Shown here: one piece after another, positions 1 to 9,400 of the stretch
How the letters are laid out: the number at the start of each line of letters is the position of its first letter
Position numbering within the stretch: position 1 is the first letter of the stretch
Assembly (NCBI RefSeq): GCF_000717915.1
Contig: NZ_JOCX01000002.1
Span: 1-64,000, forward strand
Direction of reading: 5' to 3'
From: Streptomyces sp. NRRL S-244
GTDB taxonomy: Bacteria; Actinomycetota; Actinomycetes; Streptomycetales; Streptomycetaceae
DNA length: 64,000 bases
Notes under the pieces: model-generated
Told to the model about the DNA's origin: nothing
The model's database searches: none
Seen by the model: only the letters and a program-made list of their open reading frames with translations
Position numbers and translations under genes: made by a program

Positions 1-2038
1 CCCCGAATCCGCCCCCGAACCCGCCGCCCCCGCCCCGGCCGCCGCCCAGGATCTCGCCCAGGATGATCCCGCCGAGGACCGCGCCGCCCATGCCCCCGCG
101 CTGCTGCCGCTGCCCGCCGTACGGGTTCTCGTACGCCCGTACGTCCTGCTCCGCCAACTCCTGTGCCTGCCGCGCCAGCCCGTCCGCCCGCTGCGCCTCC
201 GCCAGCGCGCCCGCCGGGTCCGAGCCCGCCAGGGCCGCCGCCCGCTCCATGTGCCGCTGCGCCTCCGCGAGCCGGGTACGGGCCTGGCTGCCGACCGCGC
301 CCCGGCTGGTGGTGACGTAGTCCGTCGCCGCGCCGATCGCGCTGCGCGCCGAGAGCATCGCCTGGTCCAGCAGGGCGGCCGCCCGCCGGCTCCCCGTCTC
401 GCGCTCCCGGGCCCCGGCCAGCGCCTCGTCGAGGACGGCATCGGCCTCCTCCACCCGGCGCAGGGCGTCGATCGGGTCGTACCGGCCGGCCGCCTGCTCC
501 CGCCGTACGTCCGCCAGGACCGCCTCCGCCCGGCCGATCCGGCCGCGCAGGTCCGCCGTCGAGGCCCCCTCCGCGGTGCCGGTCAGCAGGCCGCGCGCAT
601 CCGCGAGGTCGGTGTCCGTCTCCGTGAGCGCCCCGGGCAGCTTCCCCGCCGCCTCCGCCAGCTCCTGCGCCCGCCGCTCCACCGCGTCGACCAGCGTCGC
701 CGCCTGGTCCACCGCGCCCTCGGCGGCCCGTACGTGCACGGCCGCCTTCCCGCTGTCGCCGCCGTCGATCGCCGCCCGCGCCTCGCCGAGGCTGGTCGTC
801 GCGAACAGCAGCCGGTCCTCGGCCTGTTCGGCGTTGGAGGCCACCGGCGCGGCCGCCGAGTCCGCGTAGCGCCCGGCCAGCGCGGTCAGCGTCGCCCGGG
901 CCGTCGTCGTACGGCCCGTCAGCGCGCGGAAGTGCGCCTCCACCGTGGCGAGCGCCTGCGGGGCGTTCTTCTCCAGGTCCCGCAGCCGGTCGAAGTCCGC
1001 CGACTCGGCGTCGAGCCGCCGGTTCGCCTCGGTGCAGCGGGCCACGATCTCGTCCAGCATCCGCCGCCGCGTCGGATCGTCCTCGGGGTACGCGTCGTCG
1101 AGCTGCTGGCGCAGCCGGAACGCGGCCGTCAGCTCGCTCTGCGCGAAGGCCACGGCCGCGGTGAAGGTGCCCACCGCCTCGTCGCCGAACTGCGCGGACG
1201 CGAAGCCGAGCTCCTCGTTGCTCGTACGGATCGCGTCGTCGGTCTCCACCAGCAGGGTCTTGGTCTTGGCGTCCAGTTCGGGCAGCGGGAGCGCGGTCGT
1301 GGTCGCGGGCTGCTCGCCCCAGCCCGTGGTCTTGCCGGAGCCGCCGCCCCGGCCGCCCCCGCGCTTGCGGCGGCTGTACGCGTACGCCCCGAGGGCGCCC
1401 GCCGCGCCGACGACGACCACCGGGAGCACGTAGTCCCCGGCCCCGCCGTCCTCCTCCGCGCCGCCGCCGGGGTTCGCCACGCCGGGCGTGATGGCCGGCG
1501 ACGGTACGGGCTTCCCGTCGAGCACGGCCCCGTACCCGTCGGCGGCGCCGATCGCCGCGCCCGCCCAGTCGTTCTGCTTCAGCGCGGGCTCGATGGCCGT
1601 GCGGGCGACGTCCGCGAGCTGCGCCGCGGTGAAACCGGAGTCGACATCGGCCGAATAGGCGTACTGGCGGGCCCCGGTCGCCACCGCCAGCAGCACGTCG
1701 TCCTGGCCCAGGCCGTTCTTCTGCGCGGTGGCGTCCGCCCAGCTCTGCGCGGAACGCCCGGAGAAATCGTGCACGTACGTCACGAAGAGCTGGATCCGGT
1801 GGCCGGCGTACAGCCTGTCCAGCGCGGTGGTGACGGCGGCCGTCCGGTCGCCGAGGGCGCCCACGCGGTCGGTGATCTGCCCCTGCCCGGACAGCGTGAC
1901 GGGATCCTCGGCCCGGGCGGCCGGCGCCCCGGCCACCCCCCAGCCGCCGAGCCCCAGCAGCGCGGCGGCCAGGACGAGCCCGGCCCGTACGGATATCCCG
2001 GCGGTGGTGCGTCGCTTCGACCTGCTCCTGGGCGGCAT
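1..2038 (-). CDS. TPM-domain (YgcG-like) membrane protein, 3' end outside window
   Basis: Reads leftward from ATG at 2038 (a GTG directly precedes it in frame) with no stop before the left edge, so at least 679 residues. An N-terminal signal sequence (basic start, Ala/Leu core, AARAED near residue 45) is followed by a TPM/DUF477 fold to about residue 170, containing the VTLSGQGQITDRVGAL and YAYSADVDSGF segments. A transmembrane helix near 207-225 ends in RRKRGGG. The remainder is a long Ala/Glu/Arg-rich predicted coiled coil ending in a Gly-rich tail at the window edge. The TPM fold would be extracytoplasmic and the coiled coil cytoplasmic. Family function is poorly known. The call is firm at domain level only. 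Confidence 0.85.
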   Translation of the reverse strand, partial: MPPRSRSKRRTTAGISVRAGLVLAAALLGLGGWGVAGAPAARAEDPVTLSGQGQITDRVGALGDRTAAVTTALDRLYAGHRIQLFVTYVHDFSGRSAQSWADATAQKNGLGQDDVLLAVATGARQYAYSADVDSGFTAAQLADVARTAIEPALKQNDWAGAAIGAADGYGAVLDGKPVPSPAITPGVANPGGGAEEDGGAGDYVLPVVVVGAAGALGAYAYSRRKRGGGRGGGSGKTTGWGEQPATTTALPLPELDAKTKTLLVETDDAIRTSNEELGFASAQFGDEAVGTFTAAVAFAQSELTAAFRLRQQLDDAYPEDDPTRRRMLDEIVARCTEANRRLDAESADFDRLRDLEKNAPQALATVEAHFRALTGRTTTARATLTALAGRYADSAAAPVASNAEQAEDRLLFATTSLGEARAAIDGGDSGKAAVHVRAAEGAVDQAATLVDAVERRAQELAEAAGKLPGALTETDTDLADARGLLTGTAEGASTADLRGRIGRAEAVLADVRREQAAGRYDPIDALRRVEEADAVLDEALAGARERETGSRRAAALLDQAMLSARSAIGAATDYVTTSRGAVGSQARTRLAEAQRHMERAAALAGSDPAGALAEAQRADGLARQAQELAEQDVRAYENPYGGQRQQRGGMGGAVLGGIILGEILGGGRGGGGGFGGGFG

Positions 2039-2108
2039 CACATTTGGGAGGGTATGGGCGGATCGTCCGCTCCGCACCCGCGCCGCACCCGGGACCGTCC
2101 CCGCACGA

Positions 2109-2144
2109 CCCCGCCGCCCGGGGCAGGCGGCGAGGGCGGCGGGG
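2109..2144 (-). terminator. GC-rich hairpin after the kinase gene
   Basis: CCCCGCCGCC at 2109-2118 pairs with GGCGGCGGGG at 2135-2144. It lies just past the kinase stop and upstream of the TPM gene, so it could end or attenuate minus-strand transcription. There is no U-tract. Confidence 0.4.
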
Positions 2145-2150
2145 GCCGGG

Positions 2151-5100
2151 TCAGGGCAAGGCCCGAGCCGAGAGGCTGGGGCGGGAGACGACGAGGTGGT
2201 CGGCGACCAGGAGGACTTCGTCGAGGGTGAGGGTGAGCGTGAGGTCCTCCCACAGGCGGCGGCGCTTGCCCGTCGCCGGGTCCAGGACTGCGATGAACAG
2301 GTCCTCCGGCCCGATCAGCCTCCAGCGGCGGCCGCCACCGGAGGCCTTCACGTAGAGCCCGCCCGGCCGGCGGCCCAGCAGTTCGAGCGCGCACACCGTG
2401 CCCTCGCGCCGCGTCAGCGACCGTTGCCAGCGCAGCGCCCCCGTCCGCGCGTCGAGTGCGAACACCAGGTCCGCGCGCTGCTGCGGGCGGTACGCCGCCG
2501 CGTACACGGTGTCGCCCTCGATCAGCAGCCGCTCCGCCGGATCGCCCAGCCTGAACCGCCACATTTCCCGGCCGGTGTCGCGTTCCAGCGCGAGGAGGTG
2601 GTCCCCGTCCAGGACGTGGACGGGCTGGCCCTGGACGGCGCGGACGGCGGGCCGGTCCCGGCGCCGTGACCACACCTGCCGCCCGTTCGCCAGGTCCAGC
2701 GCCTGGAACTCCCGGTCGTCCGCGAGGACCAGACGGTCGCCCACCGCGGCGAGCGACCGGGTGGCGGTGTCCCGCACGGCGCGCCGCCACAGGATCTCGC
2801 CCGTCGCCGCCCGCAGCGCGGTCAGGTCGCCCGGCGCCCCGTGCACCAGCACCGGCCCCGCGGTCCGCAGCGGCCGCTCCTGTGGCAGGTCCCGCCACCA
2901 CCGCACCCGCCCGTCGTGCGGCTCGCGCGCCACGACCCGTACGCCCGGCTCGCCGTCCCGGCGTACGTTGACGTACACGGTGGCGGCGTCCGCCACGCAG
3001 GACACCAGAACCCGCCCGGCCCCGGGCAGCGGCGGCGCGGCCGTGCCCTCGTCGGCGTACGCCGTCCAGCGGGTCGTGCCCGTGTCGGCCCGTACGCAGC
3101 CCACCTCGATCCCCGACCGCCACACCACGTGCGCCCCGGCGGCACAGAGGGCGTCGGGCCGCGCGCTCGTGTGCCAGGCGCGGGTCCCGGGAGCCGCGGG
3201 CGGGAGCGACGACGGCGCCACGGACCCCTGGCCCACGCGTCGGACGTGCGCCCCGGGGGCCACCGCGGGCCCCGAGTCCGGGCCGCCCAGGGCCGTCGTG
3301 CCGGGCGGCGGAGGGGTTCCCGCGCCGTCGGCCGCCTCCGCCAGCCAGGGCATCCGGTCCGTCGGCAGGCACTCCCGCGCGGCACGGGCCAGCGCGCGGG
3401 CCCGTGGCCCCGGGTCGGGCAGGCTGCGGGCGGCGTACGCGTGCTCCCGCGCCGCCGCCGGGTCCAGCGGCGGCAGGGCCGCCCGCCGGACGTGGGCCCG
3501 GGCCTCGGCCAGCGCGGACAGGGCGTGGCCGGCCTTCTCGTCGGCGGCCTCTTCCGGGCGGTGGCTCAGCAGGGCGGCCGCCTGGGTGCGCAGCTGTTCG
3601 GACGTTGCGACCCGCCCCTGTCCGGCGTGGTGCGCCGCCTCCTCGCGCAGCCAGGCGGCCCGTTCCTCCAGGAACCGCGGAAGCTCCTCCTCGGCCTGCT
3701 CCAGCGCCAGGGCCCCGCCCGCCGCGTCCCCGGCCCCGGCGCGGTCGCGCGCCACCTGACACAGCGCCAGCAGCCGGGCCCCGGCGGAGCCGATCCGCTC
3801 GCTCAGGCGCAGGGCGCTCTCCAGGTCCCGCGGGGCGACGGCCAGCACCGTGTCGTACGTGGCGGCCGCGCGCTGGCCCGGGTCCTGGATCCGGGTCAGC
3901 CGCTGCTCGGCCTCCTCGGGCCGCTCCGCGGCGAGGGCCGCCTCGATCCGGGCGCGGAGCCCGCCGGGGGCCGGGCGCCCGCCGAGGTGGTACCCGGCGA
4001 TCTGGGAGGCCTGCCCGGGGGCCACCTTGACCAGCTCCTCCGCCAGTGCGCGCAGCGGACCCTCCCGCCGGGAGCCGGGCACCGTGAACAGCGCCTGCTG
4101 CGCATCGGTCAGCAGCCGCCGGGCCCGCGCCGGGGCGTGCGGGGCGGTGGCCCGGGCCAGCGCCGTCAGCAGCCGGGCCACGCGGGCCCCGTCGCCGCCA
4201 CCGTCGGACCACGCCGCGCTCTCGGCGTCGGCCAGCAGCCGGGCCGCCAGGTCCGCGTCGAAGCGGGCCGCGGCGTCGGCGGCGATGGCCAGCACCTCGA
4301 CGCGGGCGTCGTCGCCACCCGGCAGCTCCCGCAGCGCGTCCTCCGCCTCGACGAGCAGCCCCCGTACGAACTCACGCACCCCGGAACCCACACCGTCGCC
4401 CGCCCCGGAAGCGACCGCCACCCCGGCTTCCGCCCCGGCTTCCACCCCGGACACCGCCCCGGCTTCCACCCCGGACACCGCCCCGGCCTCCGACCCGGCC
4501 ACCGCCCCGGCTTCCGCCCCGGCTTCCGCTCCGGACACCGCCCCGGACACCGGCCCCGGCCCCCGGCCGGTCGGGGTGTACGCCGTCCCCGGGCCGTCCC
4601 CGTCCTCGTCCCCGCGAAGGCCGTGCAGCGCCCGGAGGGCCTTGCCCACCGCCTCCGCCGACTCCGGCCGGTCCGCCGGGTCCTTCGCCAGCAGAGCCAG
4701 CACCAGCCGGTCCAGCTCGGCCGGAACCGGCGTCCCCGCCTCGCGCAGCGGGAGCGGCGCCTCGGCGACGTGCCGGTGCATCAGGACGTACGGCCCCTCG
4801 GTCTGCCCGAACGGGGGCGCCCCGCTCACCAGCGCGTACAGCACGCACCCCAGCGCGTACAGATCGCACCGCGGGCCCACCCGCTCGCCCCGCCACTGCT
4901 CCGGCGCCATGTACGCGGGGGTGCCGATGATCCGGCCCGTGACCGTCCAGCCCGCCGTCGCGTCCGCGGAGTGCGCGATGCCGAAGTCGCATATCTTGAT
5001 CCGCCGGCCCGGCAGCAGGAACAGGTTGCCCGGCTTCAGGTCCCGGTGGACCACGGCCTGTCCGTGCGCGACGGCCAGCGCCTCCGCCGTCTGCGCGGCC

Positions 5101-5486
5101 AGCTCCACCGCGAGGTCCACGGCGAGCCTGCCGTCCCGCGCCAGCACCGTGGCCAGGTCCTCGCCGGAGAGGAGCTCCATCACGATGAACAGCCGCCCGT
5201 CCTGCTGCCCCACGTCGTGCACCACGGTGATCCCGGGGTGCTGGAGCCGTGCCCCGATCGTGGCCTCGCGCCTGAACCGCGCGACCACCTCGTCGTTCGT
5301 GGCCGCCTCCAGCAGCACCTTGACCGCCACGGACCGGTCCAGCATCAGGTCGTGCCCGCGCCACACCTCGCCCATGCCGCCCTGGCCGAGCCGCTGCTCC
5401 AGCCGGTACCGGCCGGCCAGTTCGTCCCCCACCCGCACCGCAGAGCCCCCTGACATCACGTCATGCGACGTTTTCCCAGGGGGCAT
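2151..5486 (-). CDS. Ser/Thr protein kinase with PQQ-type beta-propeller C-terminus
   Basis: A 1111-residue Hanks-type kinase. The glycine loop GQGGMGEVW is near residue 35, the catalytic lysine in VAVKVLL near 56, HRDLKPGN at 147-154, DFG at 167-169 and APE at 194-196, so the kinase looks active. Residues about 310-370 are an Ala/Gly/Val/Glu repeat encoded by 24-nt tandem repeats. A long Ala/Arg/Glu-rich helical region follows. The last ~330 residues carry PQQ/WD-like blades (VFALDARTGALRWQ, LLALERDTGREMWRF). I see no transmembrane helix, so it is probably cytosolic. The 5486 start is preferred because AGGA lies just upstream; an internal ATG at 5456 is possible. It lies 30 nt after sdhB on the same strand and may be cotranscribed. 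Substrates are unknown. Confidence 0.92.
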   Translation of the reverse strand: MPPGKTSHDVMSGGSAVRVGDELAGRYRLEQRLGQGGMGEVWRGHDLMLDRSVAVKVLLEAATNDEVVARFRREATIGARLQHPGITVVHDVGQQDGRLFIVMELLSGEDLATVLARDGRLAVDLAVELAAQTAEALAVAHGQAVVHRDLKPGNLFLLPGRRIKICDFGIAHSADATAGWTVTGRIIGTPAYMAPEQWRGERVGPRCDLYALGCVLYALVSGAPPFGQTEGPYVLMHRHVAEAPLPLREAGTPVPAELDRLVLALLAKDPADRPESAEAVGKALRALHGLRGDEDGDGPGTAYTPTGRGPGPVSGAVSGAEAGAEAGAVAGSEAGAVSGVEAGAVSGVEAGAEAGVAVASGAGDGVGSGVREFVRGLLVEAEDALRELPGGDDARVEVLAIAADAAARFDADLAARLLADAESAAWSDGGGDGARVARLLTALARATAPHAPARARRLLTDAQQALFTVPGSRREGPLRALAEELVKVAPGQASQIAGYHLGGRPAPGGLRARIEAALAAERPEEAEQRLTRIQDPGQRAAATYDTVLAVAPRDLESALRLSERIGSAGARLLALCQVARDRAGAGDAAGGALALEQAEEELPRFLEERAAWLREEAAHHAGQGRVATSEQLRTQAAALLSHRPEEAADEKAGHALSALAEARAHVRRAALPPLDPAAAREHAYAARSLPDPGPRARALARAARECLPTDRMPWLAEAADGAGTPPPPGTTALGGPDSGPAVAPGAHVRRVGQGSVAPSSLPPAAPGTRAWHTSARPDALCAAGAHVVWRSGIEVGCVRADTGTTRWTAYADEGTAAPPLPGAGRVLVSCVADAATVYVNVRRDGEPGVRVVAREPHDGRVRWWRDLPQERPLRTAGPVLVHGAPGDLTALRAATGEILWRRAVRDTATRSLAAVGDRLVLADDREFQALDLANGRQVWSRRRDRPAVRAVQGQPVHVLDGDHLLALERDTGREMWRFRLGDPAERLLIEGDTVYAAAYRPQQRADLVFALDARTGALRWQRSLTRREGTVCALELLGRRPGGLYVKASGGGRRWRLIGPEDLFIAVLDPATGKRRRLWEDLTLTLTLDEVLLVADHLVVSRPSLSARALP
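4424..4558 (-). repeat. 24-bp tandem repeats inside the kinase gene
   Basis: Near-identical 24-nt units at 4439-4462 and 4463-4486 and a diverged one at 4487-4510, with shorter partial units on both sides. They encode GAVSGVEA-type octapeptides in the linker after the kinase domain. Such in-frame repeats usually vary in number between strains. Confidence 0.85.
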
Positions 5487-5516
5487 TGTGTCCTGCGAAG
5501 TGAACGGCCGGGGGTG

Positions 5517-6290
5517 CTACAGATCAGCGCGCCTGCGGATCTTGTTGCCCAGCCACACCAGCGGGTCGTACTTGCGGTCCACCGCCCGCTCCTTCAGCGG
5601 GATCAGCGCGTTGTCGGTGATCTTGATGCCCTCCGGGCAGACCTCCGTACAGCACTTGGTGATGTTGCAGTAGCCGAGCCCGTGCTCCTCCTGAGCCGTG
5701 CGCTTGCGGTCCAGGCCCGCCTCGGCCGCCGCGTCCAGCGGGTGCATGTCCAGCTCCGCCACCCGCATCAGGAAGCGGGGACCGGCGAAGGCGGGCTTGT
5801 TCTCCTCGTGGTCGCGCACCACGTGACAGGTGTCCTGGCACAGGAAGCACTCGATGCACTTCCGGAACTCCTGTGAGCGGTCCACGTCCACCTGCTGCAT
5901 CCGGTACGCGCCCGGAGCCACCCCCTCCGGCGGCACGAAGGCGGGCACCTCGCGCGCCTTCTGATAGTTGAACGACACGTCCGTCACCAGGTCCCGGACG
6001 ACCGGGAAGGCGCGCAGCGGCGTGACCGTGATCGTCTCGGACCGTTCGAAGGTGGACATGCGCGTCATGCACATCAGCCGCGGCCGGCCGTTGATCTCCG
6101 CACTGCACGAACCGCACTTGCCCGCCTTGCAGTTCCAGCGCACCGCGAGGTCCGAGGCCTGCGTGGCCTGCAGCCGGTGGACGATGTCCAGGACCACCTC
6201 GCCGTCGTGCACCTCGACGGTGAAGTCCCGCAGTTCCCCGCCTTCCGCGTCGCCCCGCCAGATCCGGAAGCTCGCGTCGTACGTACTCAT
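5517..6290 (-). CDS. sdhB: Succinate dehydrogenase/fumarate reductase iron-sulfur subunit
   Basis: A 257-residue electron-transfer subunit. The N-terminal plant-type ferredoxin part has C54, C59, C62 and C74 (WNCKAGKCGSC...MCM) for the 2Fe-2S cluster. The C-terminal half has FRKCIECFLCQDTC and CNITKCCTEVCPEGI for the 4Fe-4S and 3Fe-4S clusters. It passes electrons from the flavoprotein to the membrane anchor and quinone. ATG at 6290 overlaps the sdhA stop as ATGA, implying translational coupling. It is the last of three genes in the order anchor, flavoprotein, FeS, which resembles the second, FRD-like SDH of actinobacteria rather than the sdhCDAB cluster. Direction of the reaction in vivo is not decided by sequence. 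Confidence 0.95.
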   Translation of the reverse strand: MSTYDASFRIWRGDAEGGELRDFTVEVHDGEVVLDIVHRLQATQASDLAVRWNCKAGKCGSCSAEINGRPRLMCMTRMSTFERSETITVTPLRAFPVVRDLVTDVSFNYQKAREVPAFVPPEGVAPGAYRMQQVDVDRSQEFRKCIECFLCQDTCHVVRDHEENKPAFAGPRFLMRVAELDMHPLDAAAEAGLDRKRTAQEEHGLGYCNITKCCTEVCPEGIKITDNALIPLKERAVDRKYDPLVWLGNKIRRRADL

Positions 6291-8206
6291 TCGTACAGCT
6301 CCTCTTCGGCGAGGTACTTGACCAGCTCTTCCTTCTCGAAGAGCGCGAGCAGGTCGGGGCGGATGGGTTCGGTTCGGGTCCGGACGAGGGAGATCCGGTC
6401 GGCGGCCGGATCCTGCGGCGCCGGCTCCACCGGACGGCACAGCAGGTTCACCGGGCGCCAGGTGCGCTCCATCGACGGGCAGTCCTCCCGGGTGTGCCCG
6501 CCGCGGCTCTCGGTCCGCTCCAGGGCCGCGCGGGCCACGCACTCGCTGACCAGCAGCATGTTCCGCAGGTCCAGGGCGAGGTGCCAGCCCGGGTTGAACT
6601 GCCGGTGCCCCTCGACGCCGGCCCGGGCCGCCCGTACGCGCAGACCCGCCAGCCTCTCCAGGGCCTCGGCCATCTCGCCCTCGCGGCGGATGATCCCGAC
6701 CAGGTCGTTCATGGTCGTCTGGAGCTCCTGGTGGAGCGTGTACGGGTTCTCCGCGCCCTCGGCGGCGTGGAACGGGGCCAGCGCCTCCGCCGCTGCCGCG
6801 TCGATCTCCGCCTGGGAGACCGCGGGCGGCGCCCCGGCGAGGCCGTCGGCGTACTCGGCCGCGTGCAGTCCGGCCCGCCGGCCGAACACCAGCAGGTCGG
6901 AGAGGGAGTTCCCGCCGAGCCGGTTCGAGCCGTGCATGCCGCCCGCGACCTCGCCGGCCGCGAACAGGCCGGGGACCCCGACGGTGGCGGCGGTGTCGGA
7001 GTCCACCGCGATCCCGCCCATCACGTAGTGGCAGGTCGGGCCGACCTCCATCGGCTCGGCGGTGATGTCCACGTCCGCCAGCTCCTTGAACTGGTGGTAC
7101 ATGGAGGGCAGCCGCCGCTTGATCCGCTCGGCCGGCATCCGGGTGGACACGTCGAGGAACACCCCGCCGTGCGGGGAGCCGCGGCCCGCCTTGACCTCGG
7201 AGTTGATGGCCCGGGCCACCTCGTCGCGGGGGAGCAGCTCGGGCGGGCGCCGGTTGTGGTCCGGGTCCTCGTACCAGCGGTCGCCCTCTTCCTCGGACTC
7301 CGCGTACTTCTCCTTGAAGACGTCCGGGACGTAGTCGAACATGAACCGCTTGCCCTCGCTGTTGCGCAGCACCCCGCCGTCGCCGCGCACCGACTCGGTG
7401 ACGAGGATGCCCTTGACCGAGGGCGGCCAGACCATGCCGGTCGGGTGGAACTGCACGAACTCCATGTTCAGCAGAGGCGCCCCGGCGAGCAGGGCCAGCG
7501 CGTGGCCGTCGCCGGTGTACTCCCAGGAGTTGGACGTGGTCTTGAAGGACTTGCCGATCCCGCCCGTGGCCAGGACCACCGCCGGGGCCTCCAGGACGAA
7601 GAACCGGCCGGACTCGCGCTCGTAGCAGAAGGCCCCCGAGACCCTCTGCCCGTCCTTGGAACCGCGGTCCTTCAACACCCTGGTGACCGTGCACTCCTGG
7701 AAGACCTTGAGGCGGGCCTCGTAGTCCCCGAACTCCTTGAAGTCCTCCTGCTGGAGCTGGACGATCTTCTGCTGGAGGGTGCGGATCAGCTCCAGGCCGG
7801 TCCGGTCGCCCACGTGCGCGAGGCGCGGGTACTCGTGGCCGCCGAAGTTGCGCTGGGAGATCTTCCCGTCGGGCGTGCGGTCGAAGAGCGCGCCCCAGGT
7901 CTCCAGCTCCCAGACCCGGTCGGGAGCCTCCTTCGCGTGGAGTTCCGCCATCCGCCACTGGTTCAGGAACTTCCCGCCGCGCATGGTGTCGCGGAAGTGC
8001 ACCTGCCAGTTGTCGCCCTCGTTGACGTTGCCCATGGAGGCGGCGATCCCGCCCTCCGCCATCACCGTATGGGCCTTGCCGAACAGGGACTTGCAGATCA
8101 CGGCCGTGCGCTTGCCCCGCTCGCGGGCCTCGATCGCGGCCCGCAGTCCGGCGCCGCCCGCACCGACCACGACCACGTCCCACTGCTGCCGGTCGACTTG
8201 AGCCAT
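6287..8206 (-). CDS. sdhA: Succinate dehydrogenase/fumarate reductase flavoprotein subunit
   Basis: A 639-residue FAD subunit. The dinucleotide-binding GAGGAG lies at 15-20 and the HTVMAEGG segment at 46-53, where H46 is the expected covalent FAD ligand. HPTGMVWP and HGSNRLGGNSL are the substrate and FAD-site motifs of the family. The chosen ATG at 8206 is one base after the stop of the anchor gene, with GAGG about 10 nt upstream. An ATG-like upstream extension to 8239 would lie inside the anchor gene and adds no conserved sequence. The last bases overlap sdhB by 4 nt. It forms the catalytic dimer with SdhB at the inner membrane face. Confidence 0.95.
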   Translation of the reverse strand: MAQVDRQQWDVVVVGAGGAGLRAAIEARERGKRTAVICKSLFGKAHTVMAEGGIAASMGNVNEGDNWQVHFRDTMRGGKFLNQWRMAELHAKEAPDRVWELETWGALFDRTPDGKISQRNFGGHEYPRLAHVGDRTGLELIRTLQQKIVQLQQEDFKEFGDYEARLKVFQECTVTRVLKDRGSKDGQRVSGAFCYERESGRFFVLEAPAVVLATGGIGKSFKTTSNSWEYTGDGHALALLAGAPLLNMEFVQFHPTGMVWPPSVKGILVTESVRGDGGVLRNSEGKRFMFDYVPDVFKEKYAESEEEGDRWYEDPDHNRRPPELLPRDEVARAINSEVKAGRGSPHGGVFLDVSTRMPAERIKRRLPSMYHQFKELADVDITAEPMEVGPTCHYVMGGIAVDSDTAATVGVPGLFAAGEVAGGMHGSNRLGGNSLSDLLVFGRRAGLHAAEYADGLAGAPPAVSQAEIDAAAAEALAPFHAAEGAENPYTLHQELQTTMNDLVGIIRREGEMAEALERLAGLRVRAARAGVEGHRQFNPGWHLALDLRNMLLVSECVARAALERTESRGGHTREDCPSMERTWRPVNLLCRPVEPAPQDPAADRISLVRTRTEPIRPDLLALFEKEELVKYLAEEELYE

Positions 8207-8207
8207 C

Positions 8208-9029
8208 TCAGAAGAACCTCGGATCGGTGAAGGTGCCACTGGCCAGCAGGTACACGTAGAAGTCGCACAGGGCGACGCTGATCAGGGAGGCCCACGCGAG
8301 CTGCATGTGGCGGGTGTTGAGCCTGCTGACCCAGCCCCACAGCCGGTAGCGCACCGGGTGCTTGGAGAAGTGGCGCAGGCGGCCGCCCATGATGTGCCGG
8401 CAGGAGTGGCAGGAGAGCGTATAGGCCCAGATCAGCGCGATGTTGACGAGGAACAGCAGCGTCCCGAGACCCATGTGGCCCCACTCGTACCGGTCGTTGC
8501 GGAACGTCAGCACCGTGTCGTACGTGAGGATGCCCGCGACCGGCAGCGCCGCGTAGAAGAAGTACCGGTGGATGTTCTGGAGGATCAGCGGGAAGCGCGT
8601 CTCGCCGGTGTACTTCGCGTGCGGCTCGGCGACGGCGCAGGCGGGCGGCGAGGCCCAGAAGCCGCGGTAGTACGCCTTGCGGTAGTAGTAGCAGGTCAGC
8701 CGGAAGCCGAGCGGGAAGACCAGGATCAGCAGGGCGGGGGACAGGCCCCACCAGCTGCCGAACAGGTCCAGGTTCGGGCCGCCGCGCATCTCCTGGCAGT
8801 TCTCCGCGAGACACGGGGAATAGAACGGGGACACGTACGGGGCCGCGTAGTAGTCGGCGTTCGCGAAGGCCCGCCAGGTCGAGTAGACGATGAAGGCGAG
8901 CAGCCCGGCCGCGGTGACGGCGGGGGCCAGCCACCACCGGTCGGTGCGCAGGTGCCGGGCGGGGATCGCGGCCCGGGAGGCGTCGTGGACGCCGGTCAGC
9001 TGCCGGGGTGGTTCCGTGCCTGTGGCCAA
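8208..9029 (-). CDS. Succinate dehydrogenase membrane anchor (SdhC-like)
   Basis: Predicted 273 residues with five hydrophobic segments (near LAPAVTAAGLLAFIVYS, LSPALLILVFPLGFRL, FYAALPVAGILTYDTV, LGTLLFLVNIALIWAY, LAWASLISVALCDFYV). Histidines near the fourth helix (CHSCRH) could ligate heme b. Position immediately before sdhA makes it the quinone-reacting anchor. The start is inferred: TTG at 9029 has GGAG five bases upstream, while an in-frame GTG at 9065 has none. A longer open frame to 9434 has Arg/Pro-rich non-conserved composition and is not believed. Only one anchor gene is present, as in single-anchor type B/E-like enzymes. Confidence 0.85.
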   Translation of the reverse strand: MATGTEPPRQLTGVHDASRAAIPARHLRTDRWWLAPAVTAAGLLAFIVYSTWRAFANADYYAAPYVSPFYSPCLAENCQEMRGGPNLDLFGSWWGLSPALLILVFPLGFRLTCYYYRKAYYRGFWASPPACAVAEPHAKYTGETRFPLILQNIHRYFFYAALPVAGILTYDTVLTFRNDRYEWGHMGLGTLLFLVNIALIWAYTLSCHSCRHIMGGRLRHFSKHPVRYRLWGWVSRLNTRHMQLAWASLISVALCDFYVYLLASGTFTDPRFF

Positions 9030-9067
9030 AGGGGACTCCGGGTGGAGTGATGAGGGGTGACCCACGA

Positions 9068-9091
9068 GGCCCAGCCGCGGACGGCTGGGCC
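9068..9091 (-). terminator. Perfect 10-bp hairpin before the sdh operon
   Basis: GGCCCAGCCG (9068-9077), loop CGGA, CGGCTGGGCC (9082-9091). It sits between the 73-residue gene and the SDH anchor, so it may terminate the former or structure the sdh leader. The same 10-base arms recur inside the large hairpin at 20509-20554. Confidence 0.5.
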
Positions 9092-9178
9092 GGGTGGGGT
9101 GCTGGGCTGTGCGGGGGTGCGGTCGCGCGGGTGCACCGGTGCATTGGTGCGGTGCGGTGCGCGGGTGCGCCCGCCGGG

Positions 9179-9400
9179 TCAGGGTGCCCGGCGGTCGCGG
9201 GCGCCGAGACCCTCGTCGTCGACGTCCTTCCACAGCGAGCTGTCGTACGGGGCGTCCGGGACGGAGACCATCCCCTCCTGCCGTGGGGCCCGAGAGGTGG
9301 CCGGAGACTGCCGGGCGATGTCCTGCTCCAGCCGTTCCACCGAGCGGACCAGCTCGTTCAGGTTGCGTCGTACGGCGGTCAAATCGTCTTGCAGGGACAT
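9179..9400 (-). CDS. Small conserved coiled-coil protein of unknown function
   Basis: 73 residues starting MSLQDDLTAVRRNLNELV with leucines in heptad spacing over the first 30 residues. The second half is polar and ends in GARDRRAP. GAGGG lies 9-10 nt before ATG 9400, a good ribosome site, and codon use has strong G/C third positions, so it is a real gene. It lies upstream of sdh in the same orientation and is divergent from the LpqW-like gene. No domain or function is recognised. Confidence 0.75.
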   Translation of the reverse strand: MSLQDDLTAVRRNLNELVRSVERLEQDIARQSPATSRAPRQEGMVSVPDAPYDSSLWKDVDDEGLGARDRRAP

